From positions 1 through 33,412 of the forward strand of contig NZ_SVEV01000035.1 of NCBI RefSeq assembly GCF_015057185.1: a DNA stretch of 33,412 nucleotides, in the 5' to 3' direction. This document shows positions 16,587-25,500 of this stretch, in pieces. The translations under genes were made by a program, and so were the position numbers. Within the stretch, counting starts at the first letter, position 1; every line of letters begins with the position of its first letter. Below the pieces are notes generated by a model that worked only from the letters and a program-made list of their open reading frames with translations, was not told the DNA's origin and ran no database searches. The stretch is from Pseudobutyrivibrio sp. Its GTDB lineage: Bacteria; Bacillota; Clostridia; Lachnospirales; Lachnospiraceae.

Positions 16587-17291
16587 TCAAGAACGAACAA
16601 TAATAAATGAAAAATTATCTGGTGCTCCAACCTTATTAACTTCATCACAGATTTTCTGAGGATTTGCAAAAATCTTTTTTAGTCTTTTTTCTGCAATAAA
16701 CTTATAAACGCCATCACAGCACAAAAAGAATATATCTCCTTTTTTCAAAACACCTGTGGTTCTATTGAAAACAATTTGCGGTTTTATCCCTACTGCTTTT
16801 GTCAGCTTTCCATAATGTTCGCTGCTTACTATTTCTTTCCTGGACATATTTATCACGTTATTGGGATTATTTTGCCAAACATCATCAACAGTCAGCTGAG
16901 AAAACCCCCACCCTCTCTTCAGATAAATCCTGCTGTCACCTGCTGAGAATATAGCATATTCATCTTTAGCCATCACTAAGACAACTGCCGTTGAACCACA
17001 TCGCCCGCTAGTATTATAATCTGCAAATATTTGAGCATTTACATTTGTAAGCACCATTTCAATGCTTTTTATAGCTTCGCCGAATACAATTTCTTCATTC
17101 TTTGCTTCATATGCCTGATACCAAGCGCTCAAGCTATCAACAATCGCTCTAGATGCGAGTTCACCGTGCATATGTCCGCCCATCCCATCAGCAACGCAAA
17201 ACACTGCTATGCTCTTATCCGTGTCATAAAAAATCGCATCCTGGTTCACTTCTAAAGAGCCTTTATCTGAATAGTGTTCTTCTTTAATCAT
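16587..17291 (-). CDS. PP2C-family Ser/Thr phosphatase
   Basis: 234 residues with all PP2C landmarks: SDKGSLEVNQDA at the N-terminus, VADGMGGH, SAGDSRIYL, LCCDGVYKFI and APDNFSFIIV. It should dephosphorylate proteins in the cytosol. Its ATG lies three bases after the stop of the VWA-FHA gene, so the pair is translationally linked; the VWA-FHA protein carries threonines that may be its substrate (inference). Sequence differs enough from the PP2C at 14083-14805 to suggest distinct targets. Confidence 0.9.
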   Translation of the reverse strand: MIKEEHYSDKGSLEVNQDAIFYDTDKSIAVFCVADGMGGHMHGELASRAIVDSLSAWYQAYEAKNEEIVFGEAIKSIEMVLTNVNAQIFADYNTSGRCGSTAVVLVMAKDEYAIFSAGDSRIYLKRGWGFSQLTVDDVWQNNPNNVINMSRKEIVSSEHYGKLTKAVGIKPQIVFNRTTGVLKKGDIFFLCCDGVYKFIAEKRLKKIFANPQKICDEVNKVGAPDNFSFIIVRS

Positions 17292-17294
17292 GAT

Positions 17295-18932
17295 TTATGC
17301 CCTATCAATTTCTATAATATAGCTCTGATTTCCTATAGTTATCTCATCCCCCGAGCTAATTGAATATGGAACTCCTTCTTCCATCTTATTTCCATTAACT
17401 TTTGTATGGGTTCGCTTTGATTTATTCAGAATTGTATCCATTATGTAAAATTCGCCATTAGTATACTCAATGCTACAGTGATGGCCATGCATATAAGGGT
17501 TCTCATCGTCCTGGAAATTGATTGTATCTTTATAATCCGAAGCATTTCTTCCGATTGTAATTTTGTCAACAATTTCATGTCTCCAAGATTTGCTTCTATT
17601 ATTTTTATCAGTAAGAGTAATGATTCCGCTTATATCACCCGGCATAAAAGAAGCTGTTCCATTTTCATCGAATGCCAAGGTTCCTTGACGGCCAGCATCT
17701 TCATCAAATGCCAAAGTCCCTTGACGGCCTCCAGACAGATTATCGTCTTCAGTTTCTTCAGGTGTGTTTGTCTTTTTGCTCAGTATAAAATAAACTGTCG
17801 CACCTATTGCAGCAATTAGGAGTATGGCAATTCCGGCATAGATAGTCCAAGGAAGCGAGCGCTTTGCTTCTTCGATTTCTGTCTCACACTCGCAATTCAA
17901 ATAGTTCTCACCACATACCGGGCAATTGCTGTTGTAATTTTCCTCTGTGCATTTTTCTTCACATATGCATACTTTTTCAGGTTCTGGCTCAGGTCCGGGT
18001 GCAGAATCCGGTTCAACAGCTGACGCATTTGCAAAGGGGATACTTACATCCATCACCAACTCAGTTCCATCTCCTAGAGTCAGTTTTCCCTTTCTAGGAG
18101 TTCCATCCATAATCTCCTCAGGAATTTCCGCTTCATAAACGACAATATTATTATCTGCTGTAAATACCCCTGCAATCTCAGCAACTTTAGAATTATCAAA
18201 TACAACATATTCACAATCTTTTAACCAAGATAATGAAAAAAGATTGTCTAATAGGTCATCATTTTTCCCAGTGTTACATCCAATTGTATATATAGGATAT
18301 TGGTTGGCCCGGATAGTTTCTTTGACCATATCAAGGCTTTTTCCACCTACCGGCTTATTATTGACACCGTCAGTAATCACTATTATCCTTGTATACCCTA
18401 AATACCCTTCAACTTTTAAGTCATCAATAACTCCATATAATACATCAGTCAAAAGCGTGTCCTGATCATTGTATGTAATGTTATTAACAATATTTACCAA
18501 GCTTGTGTAATCATCAGTATACCTGTCCGTCAGATAATTAATGTTTGTTGAGAACGTTGCAATACGAAACTGCTCATTCTGGCAGTGATTATTAATTACT
18601 TGAACCATCAGATCAAGTATCTGCGCCCTTGAATTCTGCGGAATTGATAATGAGTTATCCAGCATTATCAACGTTCTCATCGGCATCTCGTATTCAGATA
18701 TACTATAAGTGTCTGGTTTTTCTGTAGGAGTACTGCCTATTTGAAAACTAGCTTCATCACCGATTACTCCATCTCTAACATAAATACTAACTATATGATC
18801 ATCAGTATCATTAAGAGTATAAGTAGCCATCACCTTAGGCTTATTTGCTGCTGCAATATCAATCGAAATCATGAAAAAAAGTATTACAATCGGTAATAAT
18901 AATCTTATCGTTCTTTTACTAATCGTTTTCAT
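17295..18932 (-). CDS. VWA domain - membrane span - FHA domain protein
   Basis: 545 residues. Signal or anchor at 9-29; VWA domain (about 85-265) with MIDAS residues D92, S94, S96 (LDNSLS) and D188 (VITDGV); a Pro/Glu linker; a cysteine-rich motif with seven Cys (322-349, CICEEKC...CPVC...CEC); a membrane span at about 361-385; then a cytosolic tail with two tandem units GRQGTLAFDE (402-411 and 414-423) and a C-terminal FHA domain (about 455-540; G461-R462, S487, N513). The VWA thus faces outward and the phosphothreonine-binding FHA inward. The repeated TLAFDE threonines could be kinase sites for FHA binding. AAGGAGACAT precedes the start; the PP2C gene follows after three bases. Confidence 0.88.
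   Translation of the reverse strand: MKTISKRTIRLLLPIVILFFMISIDIAAANKPKVMATYTLNDTDDHIVSIYVRDGVIGDEASFQIGSTPTEKPDTYSISEYEMPMRTLIMLDNSLSIPQNSRAQILDLMVQVINNHCQNEQFRIATFSTNINYLTDRYTDDYTSLVNIVNNITYNDQDTLLTDVLYGVIDDLKVEGYLGYTRIIVITDGVNNKPVGGKSLDMVKETIRANQYPIYTIGCNTGKNDDLLDNLFSLSWLKDCEYVVFDNSKVAEIAGVFTADNNIVVYEAEIPEEIMDGTPRKGKLTLGDGTELVMDVSIPFANASAVEPDSAPGPEPEPEKVCICEEKCTEENYNSNCPVCGENYLNCECETEIEEAKRSLPWTIYAGIAILLIAAIGATVYFILSKKTNTPEETEDDNLSGGRQGTLAFDEDAGRQGTLAFDENGTASFMPGDISGIITLTDKNNRSKSWRHEIVDKITIGRNASDYKDTINFQDDENPYMHGHHCSIEYTNGEFYIMDTILNKSKRTHTKVNGNKMEEGVPYSISSGDEITIGNQSYIIEIDRA
17658..17729 (-). repeat. Tandem 36-bp repeat inside the VWA-FHA gene
   Basis: Two direct copies of a 12-codon unit encode GRQGTLAFDEDA and GRQGTLAFDENG. 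The copies differ at a few bases. They place two equivalent threonines in the cytosolic linker just before the FHA domain. Confidence 0.8.
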
Positions 18933-18971
18933 ATGTCTCCTTACAGATTACGTTTATTTATATAATATTTA

Positions 18972-19307
18972 TCAGAACTGCCCCATCGTAATGGAAGTCT
19001 TTGTTTTTCTCGCTTCTTCCTGGTTCTCGGACTCCGTCCTTCTGTAGATTGCAGCAATTTCCTTAACATCATCATGATACTTCTGACAAAGCTCATATAT
19101 CCGCTGCATGTCATCCTCTAATCCCCTGAACTGGTTTGCATATGTTTCTCTTGCTTCTCCATCCCACACAGGCTTTGTCTGCTCAATCAGATCGAGCATG
19201 TTCTGGGTAACTTTCTTAATTTTACTGGCAGATGTATCAAAAGTATCTGCATCACTTTCAAGTTTTCCTATATCAGATATCATTAATTCTTCTAACGTTC
19301 CAGCCAT
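18972..19307 (-). CDS. WXG100 (ESAT-6-like) protein
   Basis: 111 residues, a helical hairpin with the turn motif WDG (residues 48-50). After the second helix it has YRRTE, fitting the YxxxD/E type VII export signal, and ends EARKTKTSITMGQF. This last segment is nearly identical to the tail of the protein at 19969-20295. An AAGGAGGG site precedes the ATG. Likely an exported dimer-forming substrate or structural partner of EssC. Confidence 0.88.
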   Translation of the reverse strand: MAGTLEELMISDIGKLESDADTFDTSASKIKKVTQNMLDLIEQTKPVWDGEARETYANQFRGLEDDMQRIYELCQKYHDDVKEIAAIYRRTESENQEEARKTKTSITMGQF

Positions 19308-19349
19308 ATCATATCCCTCCTTGCATAAATGCTAACGTACAATCACAAA

Positions 19350-19637
19350 TTATCTAGAACCAGCAGCTACATCTGTTGCCTGATTTTCACCATCAGTATA
19401 ATTTGCCAATATATTCTGCAATGCTTGAATATATTCATCTATAGCTATCGCAAAATTATCAAATCCCTGTTTCTCCTGCTGATACCTGGTATGAAAAGTT
19501 TCACTTGCTCTTCCTGTCCAGTTCTGCGTCAGACTAACATGAGTAGAATCTAGCGTGTCTACTTCAGTCCTAAACTCTCTGTTCATTGTTGTAAGATCAT
19601 CAATAAATCCTTGAATTTTACCAGATGCTTTAATCAT
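19350..19637 (-). CDS. WXG100 (ESAT-6-like) protein
   Basis: 95 residues with the WTG turn and two amphipathic helices; the C-terminus has YTDGE, fitting YxxxD/E. AAGGAGG precedes the start. It is of standard length for the family and lies among four other WXG100 genes. Confidence 0.88.
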   Translation of the reverse strand: MIKASGKIQGFIDDLTTMNREFRTEVDTLDSTHVSLTQNWTGRASETFHTRYQQEKQGFDNFAIAIDEYIQALQNILANYTDGENQATDVAAGSR

Positions 19638-19654
19638 TTTTACCTCCTTATCAC

Positions 19655-19957
19655 TTATGCTTTAGCAACGTTTATTGCATCCAATTCTGCTTTTCTAGTT
19701 CTTTCTGCTATACGTATTATTGTATCTGCCACTCTTTGGATATCTGCAGACGTATCAGATATCTTATCCTTCACAATTCTCGCTTTTGCAACGAACGCAT
19801 CTGAATTCTCCCCTGTCCAATTTTTTTTAATCCTGCCAAGCGTCCCTTCAAAATCATCGTCAGCAAGTGACTTCATGCTTCTCGCAATGCTTCTTAGTTT
19901 ATTCGCTTCAGCTTCAGCCTTTTTAAAATTCATATATATTTCATACTCTGTTTTCAT
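19655..19957 (-). CDS. WXG100-like protein without an obvious export motif
   Basis: 100 residues with a WTG turn (about residue 47). The first helix is Ala/Lys/Arg-rich and no YxxxD/E is present after the second helix, so it may travel as the unsignalled partner of another WXG100 protein. Ribosome site AGGAGG. It lies directly between two WXG100 genes. Confidence 0.82.
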   Translation of the reverse strand: MKTEYEIYMNFKKAEAEANKLRSIARSMKSLADDDFEGTLGRIKKNWTGENSDAFVAKARIVKDKISDTSADIQRVADTIIRIAERTRKAELDAINVAKA

Positions 19958-19968
19958 GGATATTCCTC

Positions 19969-20295
19969 CTAGAAACGCCCCATCGTTATACTTGTTTTTG
20001 TCTTACGAGCTTCTTGTTTGTTTAAATCTTCTGTCTTTTCATAAAGATTAGCCAACTTAAGCAAATCGACAGGATATTCGCCTAGAGTATCATTCATCCG
20101 ATTTACGCTTTCAACCAATTGACTGAATTGCCTATATTGGTATTCTGATGCATCCCCCTTCCAATACTTTCTCATCGAATCAATTTCGTTAACCATACTT
20201 GTAACATTCTGCCTCATGTTTTTCACAGCACTTTCAACGAGCCCCGCTTGCTTCTTTAAACTCTCGGGATCCACTTTAAGATTTAAATCAGCCAT
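19969..20295 (-). CDS. WXG100 (ESAT-6-like) protein
   Basis: 108 residues with WKG at the turn and YEKTE as a YxxxD/E motif. The end is EARKTKTSITMGRF, differing from the 111-residue WXG100 protein by one residue over the last 14. Such a shared tail beyond the usual signal suggests a common recognition element. AGGAGAGG precedes the ATG. Confidence 0.88.
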   Translation of the reverse strand: MADLNLKVDPESLKKQAGLVESAVKNMRQNVTSMVNEIDSMRKYWKGDASEYQYRQFSQLVESVNRMNDTLGEYPVDLLKLANLYEKTEDLNKQEARKTKTSITMGRF

Positions 20296-20307
20296 TTTCC
20301 TCTCCTA

Positions 20308-20607
20308 TTACACATTCATTTCATCAATAACTGACGCTACAGAATTTTCACAGTCACTATATTCAGTGTAAGCAAAGCGCAAATTATTATATACATTCTC
20401 TAATTGGTTTATTAGATTCTGCGCTTCCTCCTTATCTCTATTAAATCTATTGATAAATGTATTATATGCCGCGCCATCCCACATAGTATTTAATGTAGTA
20501 ACATGCTCCACTAAAGACTCAAAATTCTTGTTTAACCCCTTTTCATCACCTTTAAAGTTTTCAATGTCAGGATCAAATCTCCCTAAGTCATTTGCTATAA
20601 CGTCCAT
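20308..20607 (-). CDS. WXG100 (ESAT-6-like) protein
   Basis: 99 residues with WDG at the turn and YSDCE near the end of the second helix (YxxxD/E). AAAGGAG precedes the ATG. It lies 12 bases before the next WXG100 gene and 47 bases after the 127-residue ESX-like gene. Confidence 0.88.
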   Translation of the reverse strand: MDVIANDLGRFDPDIENFKGDEKGLNKNFESLVEHVTTLNTMWDGAAYNTFINRFNRDKEEAQNLINQLENVYNNLRFAYTEYSDCENSVASVIDEMNV

Positions 20608-20654
20608 GCCACTCCTTTCGCTCTACTGAGAGCCAAGCCAAACTATTAATAGAT

Positions 20655-21038
20655 TTAATGAATCATTCCAACCAACTCATTCATTACTTCCATATCTATA
20701 CCATTGTTATTTTTTCCTTTGGCCACAAAAGAGCCAATTTCATGATGTTTAAAGTCTGTGCTGCTATTATTCCTAATACGTTCAATAACTTCATCCTCCG
20801 CCTTGGAATAAAGCCCATTTATTCTAGCCATCGCGTCAGATAGAACCGTCAAGCCATTTGATTCTCTACTTATATTCTCAAGTATCACTGAAAGGCTTTC
20901 AGTAATGCCTTCTAAGTTCAATGATCTCAGTTCCTCTCCAATTGAACCAATCTCTTCGCGCCACTGTTTCAAGTCATCCCCATATTCAATTATTCTGTTT
21001 TTTTCAGAATCTATATTTTTGGTATCTACTTCAAACAT
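20655..21038 (-). CDS. ESX-like helical protein lacking WXG
   Basis: 127 residues, almost all helical, with no Trp-X-Gly at the turn (it has LNLEGI). It matches the N-terminal 95 residues of the 373-residue protein at 15444-16565 (DSEKNR, then ARINGLYSKAED). It is the first gene after the LytTR-type promoter at 21060-21124. It may be a partner of that longer protein or a substrate itself. AAAGG lies nine bases before the ATG. Confidence 0.65.
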   Translation of the reverse strand: MFEVDTKNIDSEKNRIIEYGDDLKQWREEIGSIGEELRSLNLEGITESLSVILENISRESNGLTVLSDAMARINGLYSKAEDEVIERIRNNSSTDFKHHEIGSFVAKGKNNNGIDMEVMNELVGMIH

Positions 21039-21059
21039 TGCCGTACCTTTATTAACTCC

Positions 21060-21124
21060 AATGTATCACAACACTTTGTTTTCTCAGCAAAATCCGACGA
21101 AATGCATACTAAATAGGACGAAAT
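21060..21124 (-). promoter_or_regulatory. Promoter with LytTR-type direct repeats before the WXG100 genes
   Basis: On the minus strand ATTTCGTC occurs twice (plus 21117-21124 and 21096-21103), 21 bases apart, i.e. two helix turns, as in LytTR-regulated promoters. Thirty bases further is an extended -10, TGA-TACATT (21060-21065), without a fitting -35, as expected of an activator-dependent promoter. The same arrangement occurs at 31382-31448. The cognate LytTR gene lies two genes upstream. Confidence 0.6.
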
Positions 21125-21127
21125 TTT

Positions 21128-21376
21128 TCAAGCCAAAATAAGTGTGTCCCCAGTCTTTATGAAACACTCATTGAGTGTATTACTTTTAGGAAGCTGATGT
21201 TTTCTTTCTTTGTCGAAGAAGAATAACTCATTTCTATTACCAACAATCACAACTCGTTCCTTTTGCTCTATCATCTCAATAACTTCCATAATTACGGATT
21301 CTATTTCTACAGATTCATTCAAACTAAAATTATAGGTTTTATCTACAGCTGGAACGAAAACATCTACGATAATCAT
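21128..21376 (-). CDS. esaB: YukD/EsaB-type ubiquitin-like protein
   Basis: 82 residues, the usual length. A beta-rich start IIVDVFVPAVDKTYNFSLNESV, a helix, then LPKSNTLNECFIKTGDTLILA fit the ubiquitin-like YukD/EsaB fold, a cytosolic component needed by Firmicutes type VII systems. The ATG overlaps the preceding stop (ATGA). GAGGAGG lies upstream. Assignment is from size, strand pattern and its place close to essC. Confidence 0.78.
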   Translation of the reverse strand: MIIVDVFVPAVDKTYNFSLNESVEIESVIMEVIEMIEQKERVVIVGNRNELFFFDKERKHQLPKSNTLNECFIKTGDTLILA

Positions 21377-21861
21377 ATTTCTTCAACCTCCTCAACAACT
21401 GCATACGGGAGTCGCTCATTCCTACGTATCCTTTGTATACTTTTTCTTCCTGCAATGTTGCTTAAAAAAAGTATCATTTCTTCTTTTTCCATTATTTCCA
21501 TCCTAATCATATCCGATTTATGAATATCGACATTTAGACATAATGCAGACTCTGATACAGGATAAAAATATAGAACAATACTTTCATCATTTTGATGAAC
21601 CACAAGCGTTTCCCTTGCTTCTGAAAATATATCAATCCACTTTTTTGCATATGGCGCTAATACTAAATCATTGTCACTGTCATATATAAGTATCCCATTC
21701 TCAACCAACTCGCTCATAGCTTTCTTAAGAGTCCGTCCATCTGCGTGTGTGCTTGTAATCTCCTTAGGGAAAATCAGCCCATCAATTCCTCCTTTGTACA
21801 AAAGAATCAGCAGCTCTTCCACTGTTAAGTATCGTGATTGAATATTATTAGTGTTATTCAT
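21373..21861 (-). CDS. Unknown cytosolic protein of the secretion cluster
   Basis: 162 residues, no membrane span. It opens with a helical part LTVEELLILLYKGG, then a winged-helix-like segment LKKAMSELVENGILIYDSDNDLVLAPYAKKW and a beta-rich C-terminal half. This plan, a small helical gate followed by a sheet, recalls EspG-like chaperones of mycobacterial ESX systems, but I see no sequence match and hold this as a guess. The larger protein at 28866-29495 has a similar plan (ADLLLCTYALR, LESLFKEGILTLVDNETVFSDWGQRL). The start overlaps the LytTR stop and its stop overlaps the YukD start, so the three are tightly coupled. Confidence 0.6.
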   Translation of the reverse strand: MNNTNNIQSRYLTVEELLILLYKGGIDGLIFPKEITSTHADGRTLKKAMSELVENGILIYDSDNDLVLAPYAKKWIDIFSEARETLVVHQNDESIVLYFYPVSESALCLNVDIHKSDMIRMEIMEKEEMILFLSNIAGRKSIQRIRRNERLPYAVVEEVEEI

Positions 21862-22574
21862 CTGATTCTTTCCTCTAACACATCTCTGTATGTTCTTGAA
21901 ACCGGAACCTGCATCCCATTATCAAGTACAACCACATATTCAGAAGCAATAAACCTTGATATCCGATGTAGATTAACTATATAACTCCTATGACATCTTA
22001 TAAAAAATTCAGGCAACTGTTTTTCCAAACTTTCTAAAGTGTCATTATATCTATAATCTTCTCGGAACAGCCTCACAAAAACTCTTTTGGAAGCCGCTTC
22101 AAAATAATTGATTTTTTCAAATGGTATCCGCGTAATTCCTTCTTTTGATTCTATGGTAAACAGTAAGTCATCCTTTTTGCCACATATCTCTACCAAATAA
22201 TTAGTTACTAACTCTTTTACCGTAACGGTGATGTCTTCGTCAGAGTGTGGTCTAAACAACACCGCAGAAGCTAATATTCCAGGTCTAATGTATGCCCTGG
22301 GCGATAATGAATCATCTACAATCAGCATCAGAACAATTCCCGGAAACTTCTTCCTTACCTGTGAAACAATAGACTTACCCGTTGCTTCATCAAACGAAAT
22401 CACACAAATATTCCCAATATCATTTTCCTCAATGGTCTTTTCAAGCTCAGTCATAGTCTGACATTTCAGAAATTGATCTTCTTCATCTGACTGATACGCT
22501 ATCTCATTTCTATATGTGTTAATTACGGATGACATTTCTTCTTCATCGGGATCATATATTAGTATTGATATCAA
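21858..22574 (-). CDS. LytTR-type response regulator with degenerate receiver
   Basis: 238 residues. The N-terminal 125 or so have receiver-like spacing (IYDPDEEE acidic cluster), but the phospho-acceptor Asp is not evident (ICVISFDE) and the conserved Lys is replaced (LFRPHSDED). The C-terminal 100 residues are a LytTR DNA-binding domain (YFEAASKRVFVRL, LPEFFIRCHRSYIVNL, VPVSRTYRDVL). The start is TTG 22574, overlapping the essC stop, with GAGG seven bases upstream. There is no histidine kinase nearby, so it is probably not run by classical phosphotransfer. It likely binds the direct repeats at 21096-21124 and 31420-31448. Confidence 0.85.
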   Translation of the reverse strand: MISILIYDPDEEEMSSVINTYRNEIAYQSDEEDQFLKCQTMTELEKTIEENDIGNICVISFDEATGKSIVSQVRKKFPGIVLMLIVDDSLSPRAYIRPGILASAVLFRPHSDEDITVTVKELVTNYLVEICGKKDDLLFTIESKEGITRIPFEKINYFEAASKRVFVRLFREDYRYNDTLESLEKQLPEFFIRCHRSYIVNLHRISRFIASEYVVVLDNGMQVPVSRTYRDVLEERIR

Positions 22575-25500
22575 CTTTGCCTCACTTTTACCAATGGTAG
22601 TACTATCTCATTAACTGCTTCTTCGTTGTTTAACGGAACCATAGCATGCCCTGCTGGTTTCATCGCATCAAGCACTCTACGATCAAAATTGTCAAATGCC
22701 ATACCTGATAATGCATTTGTACGGGCATTTCCTCCAAGGTGGATTCCTTTGTACTCTTTTACAAACAGCTTGTACAAATTAGTGCTTGATACTGCCGAAG
22801 TATTCTCTTTATCTAGAGAAACTATCCAATAGATATTATGTAATGCTCCTGCATCCAAAAGCATTTCCATATTTTCAAGAATACTTATCTCATCCTTCTC
22901 ATCTTCATTGTCTATAATTTTCTCGATAAATGTAACGACATCATCAATGAATATAAAGATGGGTTCAAATTTTTGCATTCCTAAGTAAACGTCTTCATCT
23001 TCAGCGCCAAGCTGCCTAAGCCTTCCCTTTTCAGTATTTCTCGCAACGACATCATTTCTAAGCATTTCATCAAGATACTGACCCCAGGCCTTCTCTGAAT
23101 CAATATACCTGGCTCCAAGCATGCTAGAGATAATTGAAAGATTCTGATTAAAATCAACAACAACAAGTCTGGCCTTTTTCTCATACGCACAGTTCATAAA
23201 GACCTTTATCGCATTTGTTTTTCCCTTTTTCTTACTACCGGTAATTAACACAACATAATACTTACTCAAATCCAGTCCCACCGGCTCCGCGGACTGAGCA
23301 TCATACCCAACAGGGAATAACCTTTCATTGTTAATTAACTCTCTGGTATCTCTTAACACCACAAAATCTGTCCATAGCGGTTTCTGTGGAATCTCTGGAA
23401 TACATCTTGGTTTTTCCCCATCCCAAGCAACATCCATCTTTTCCGATTCTTGTCGGATTGTTTCGTTAACAATAAACTCATTTTCAGCGTAAAAAGGAAC
23501 TGCAGTCTGGAATTCTAATACTCTATCACCGACATAAACAAGACCACGCCCTGTAACTCCACTCTCTGGTCTCATTTTTAATCTATTTGCCCGCAGATAT
23601 GTCGCATAGTCGTAAGTATTATTTAATTCAAGACATATTGCAGACTTAAAATTTTGGGCAACGCTATTAGGAATCTCACTACTACTAATTCCACCAGCAG
23701 TTGCAATTATAAATAAGCCGTAATTAATCCCTTCTTTTACCAGATTATTTATGCTCCCAAAGAATCTGTCTCCTGTCCGATTGTTTAGAACGCCAAACCC
23801 ATCAATAATTACAAATACAGCCGGAATTGATTCATACCCGTTAATCTTCACATATTGGCTAAATCCTACGTCGCCAAATAAACTCTTTCGTTTAACCAAT
23901 TCCTTTGCAAGCATCACAAATAGCTTTTCAAGCTTATCAATAGGATCATTTTCAGTGATAATTCCGCCAATATGTGGCATTTTTTCGAATGGGCTAAACT
24001 TATGCGCAGAATACTCAATAAGATATAAATTAATTTCCGCTGGAGAGTATCTGTTTATCATTCCGTAAACAAGTGTCTGCAACAAAGTGGTTTTACCAGT
24101 GTTAGGCGCACCAAATACAAGAAGATTCCCCATCTTCTCAAAGTTTATTACTACCGCATCCTGCCTTTGGTTTTCTGGGTCATCATATATGCCAATTTCT
24201 GTTTCAATACCCCATTCACCGCTATGTGACGGCCATTTCTCACCATCGAATTTGTTTTGGTTCTTCCACAAATTCCTGGAATCGGGGATGCTTCCCAAAT
24301 CAACCTTTTCGGGTAGTAACGGCATAAATAAACTAAAATCATGCGTATAATTATTTGCCATTGCCACTTCTTGCAAATAGGAAACCACCGCTTCTAACTG
24401 AGTTTTTTCAGGCTCTTGAGGCAATTTCTTCTTAGCGTTAGTGAATCCTTCTTCATTTTCAACAATTTTCCGAGCATCAAAACCACATCTGCCTATCCAT
24501 TCGAAAAGAGTTATAAGGTTTTCCTTGTTGTGCTCATTTTCCGGATAGTCTATTGAATCATATTTAAGTTTTTGAAATACACTTGCTGCTAATAATTCAT
24601 AATCATATCGTTCATATCCTGCAATCTTATTTTCATCAACACCTGGTACTGACTTTATTTCAAGTAACAATTCCTCTATCCATGCTATTTTCTTTTCTTT
24701 TTGCTTCAATAATCTTGCATGATTTCCCTCTATAGAAAGTGTTCCATCTACTGTTAGCATTTTGGCAATGCTTGATTCGCCAAAAGAATCTTCACTATAA
24801 ACAGCCCCACTATATCCTGACTGAAACAGCTCATAAAGTTCGTCATTACCAACTTGTAAGTAACATCTTCCTGACTGTGTAAGGTATGCTGCATCCGGTT
24901 TGTGAAGCATATCAGAACTATCCTGTTTGCTCTGAACACGTAAACATAGTTTGAATCGTGAATTAGCCCATATGTCATCACTTACACTTCCGGAAGGTTT
25001 CTGCGTAGCCATAATCAAGTGTATGCCCAAACTTCGTCCCACTCTGGAAAGACTAATAATTTCCTGAATAAACTCAGGCTCTTCTTTTTTCATTTCAGCA
25101 AATTCATCTATAACGATTATCAAGTGTGGTAAAGGAACAGCCGCTTCATTATTCTTATACAATTTGGTGTAATCGCGAATATCCTTAACCCCGTATTTTG
25201 CAAATAATGCTTCTCGCCTCTCCTTTTCACTCTGTATTGAAAGCAATGCTCTATTAATTTGATTCCCAGATAGATTTGAAATCTGTCCAATCATGTGTGG
25301 CAAATTTTCTAATAAATTTGCCATTCCGCCACCTTTATAGTCAATAATAAAGAAGCTGATATCATCAGGGCTATAATTAATAGCCAATGAAAGAATAAAT
25401 GTTTGCAAAGTTTCTGATTTTCCAGAGCCAGTGGTACCTGCTACAAGTCCGTGAGGACCATGATATTTTTCATGAATATCAAGATAGCAAGGGGCACTTC

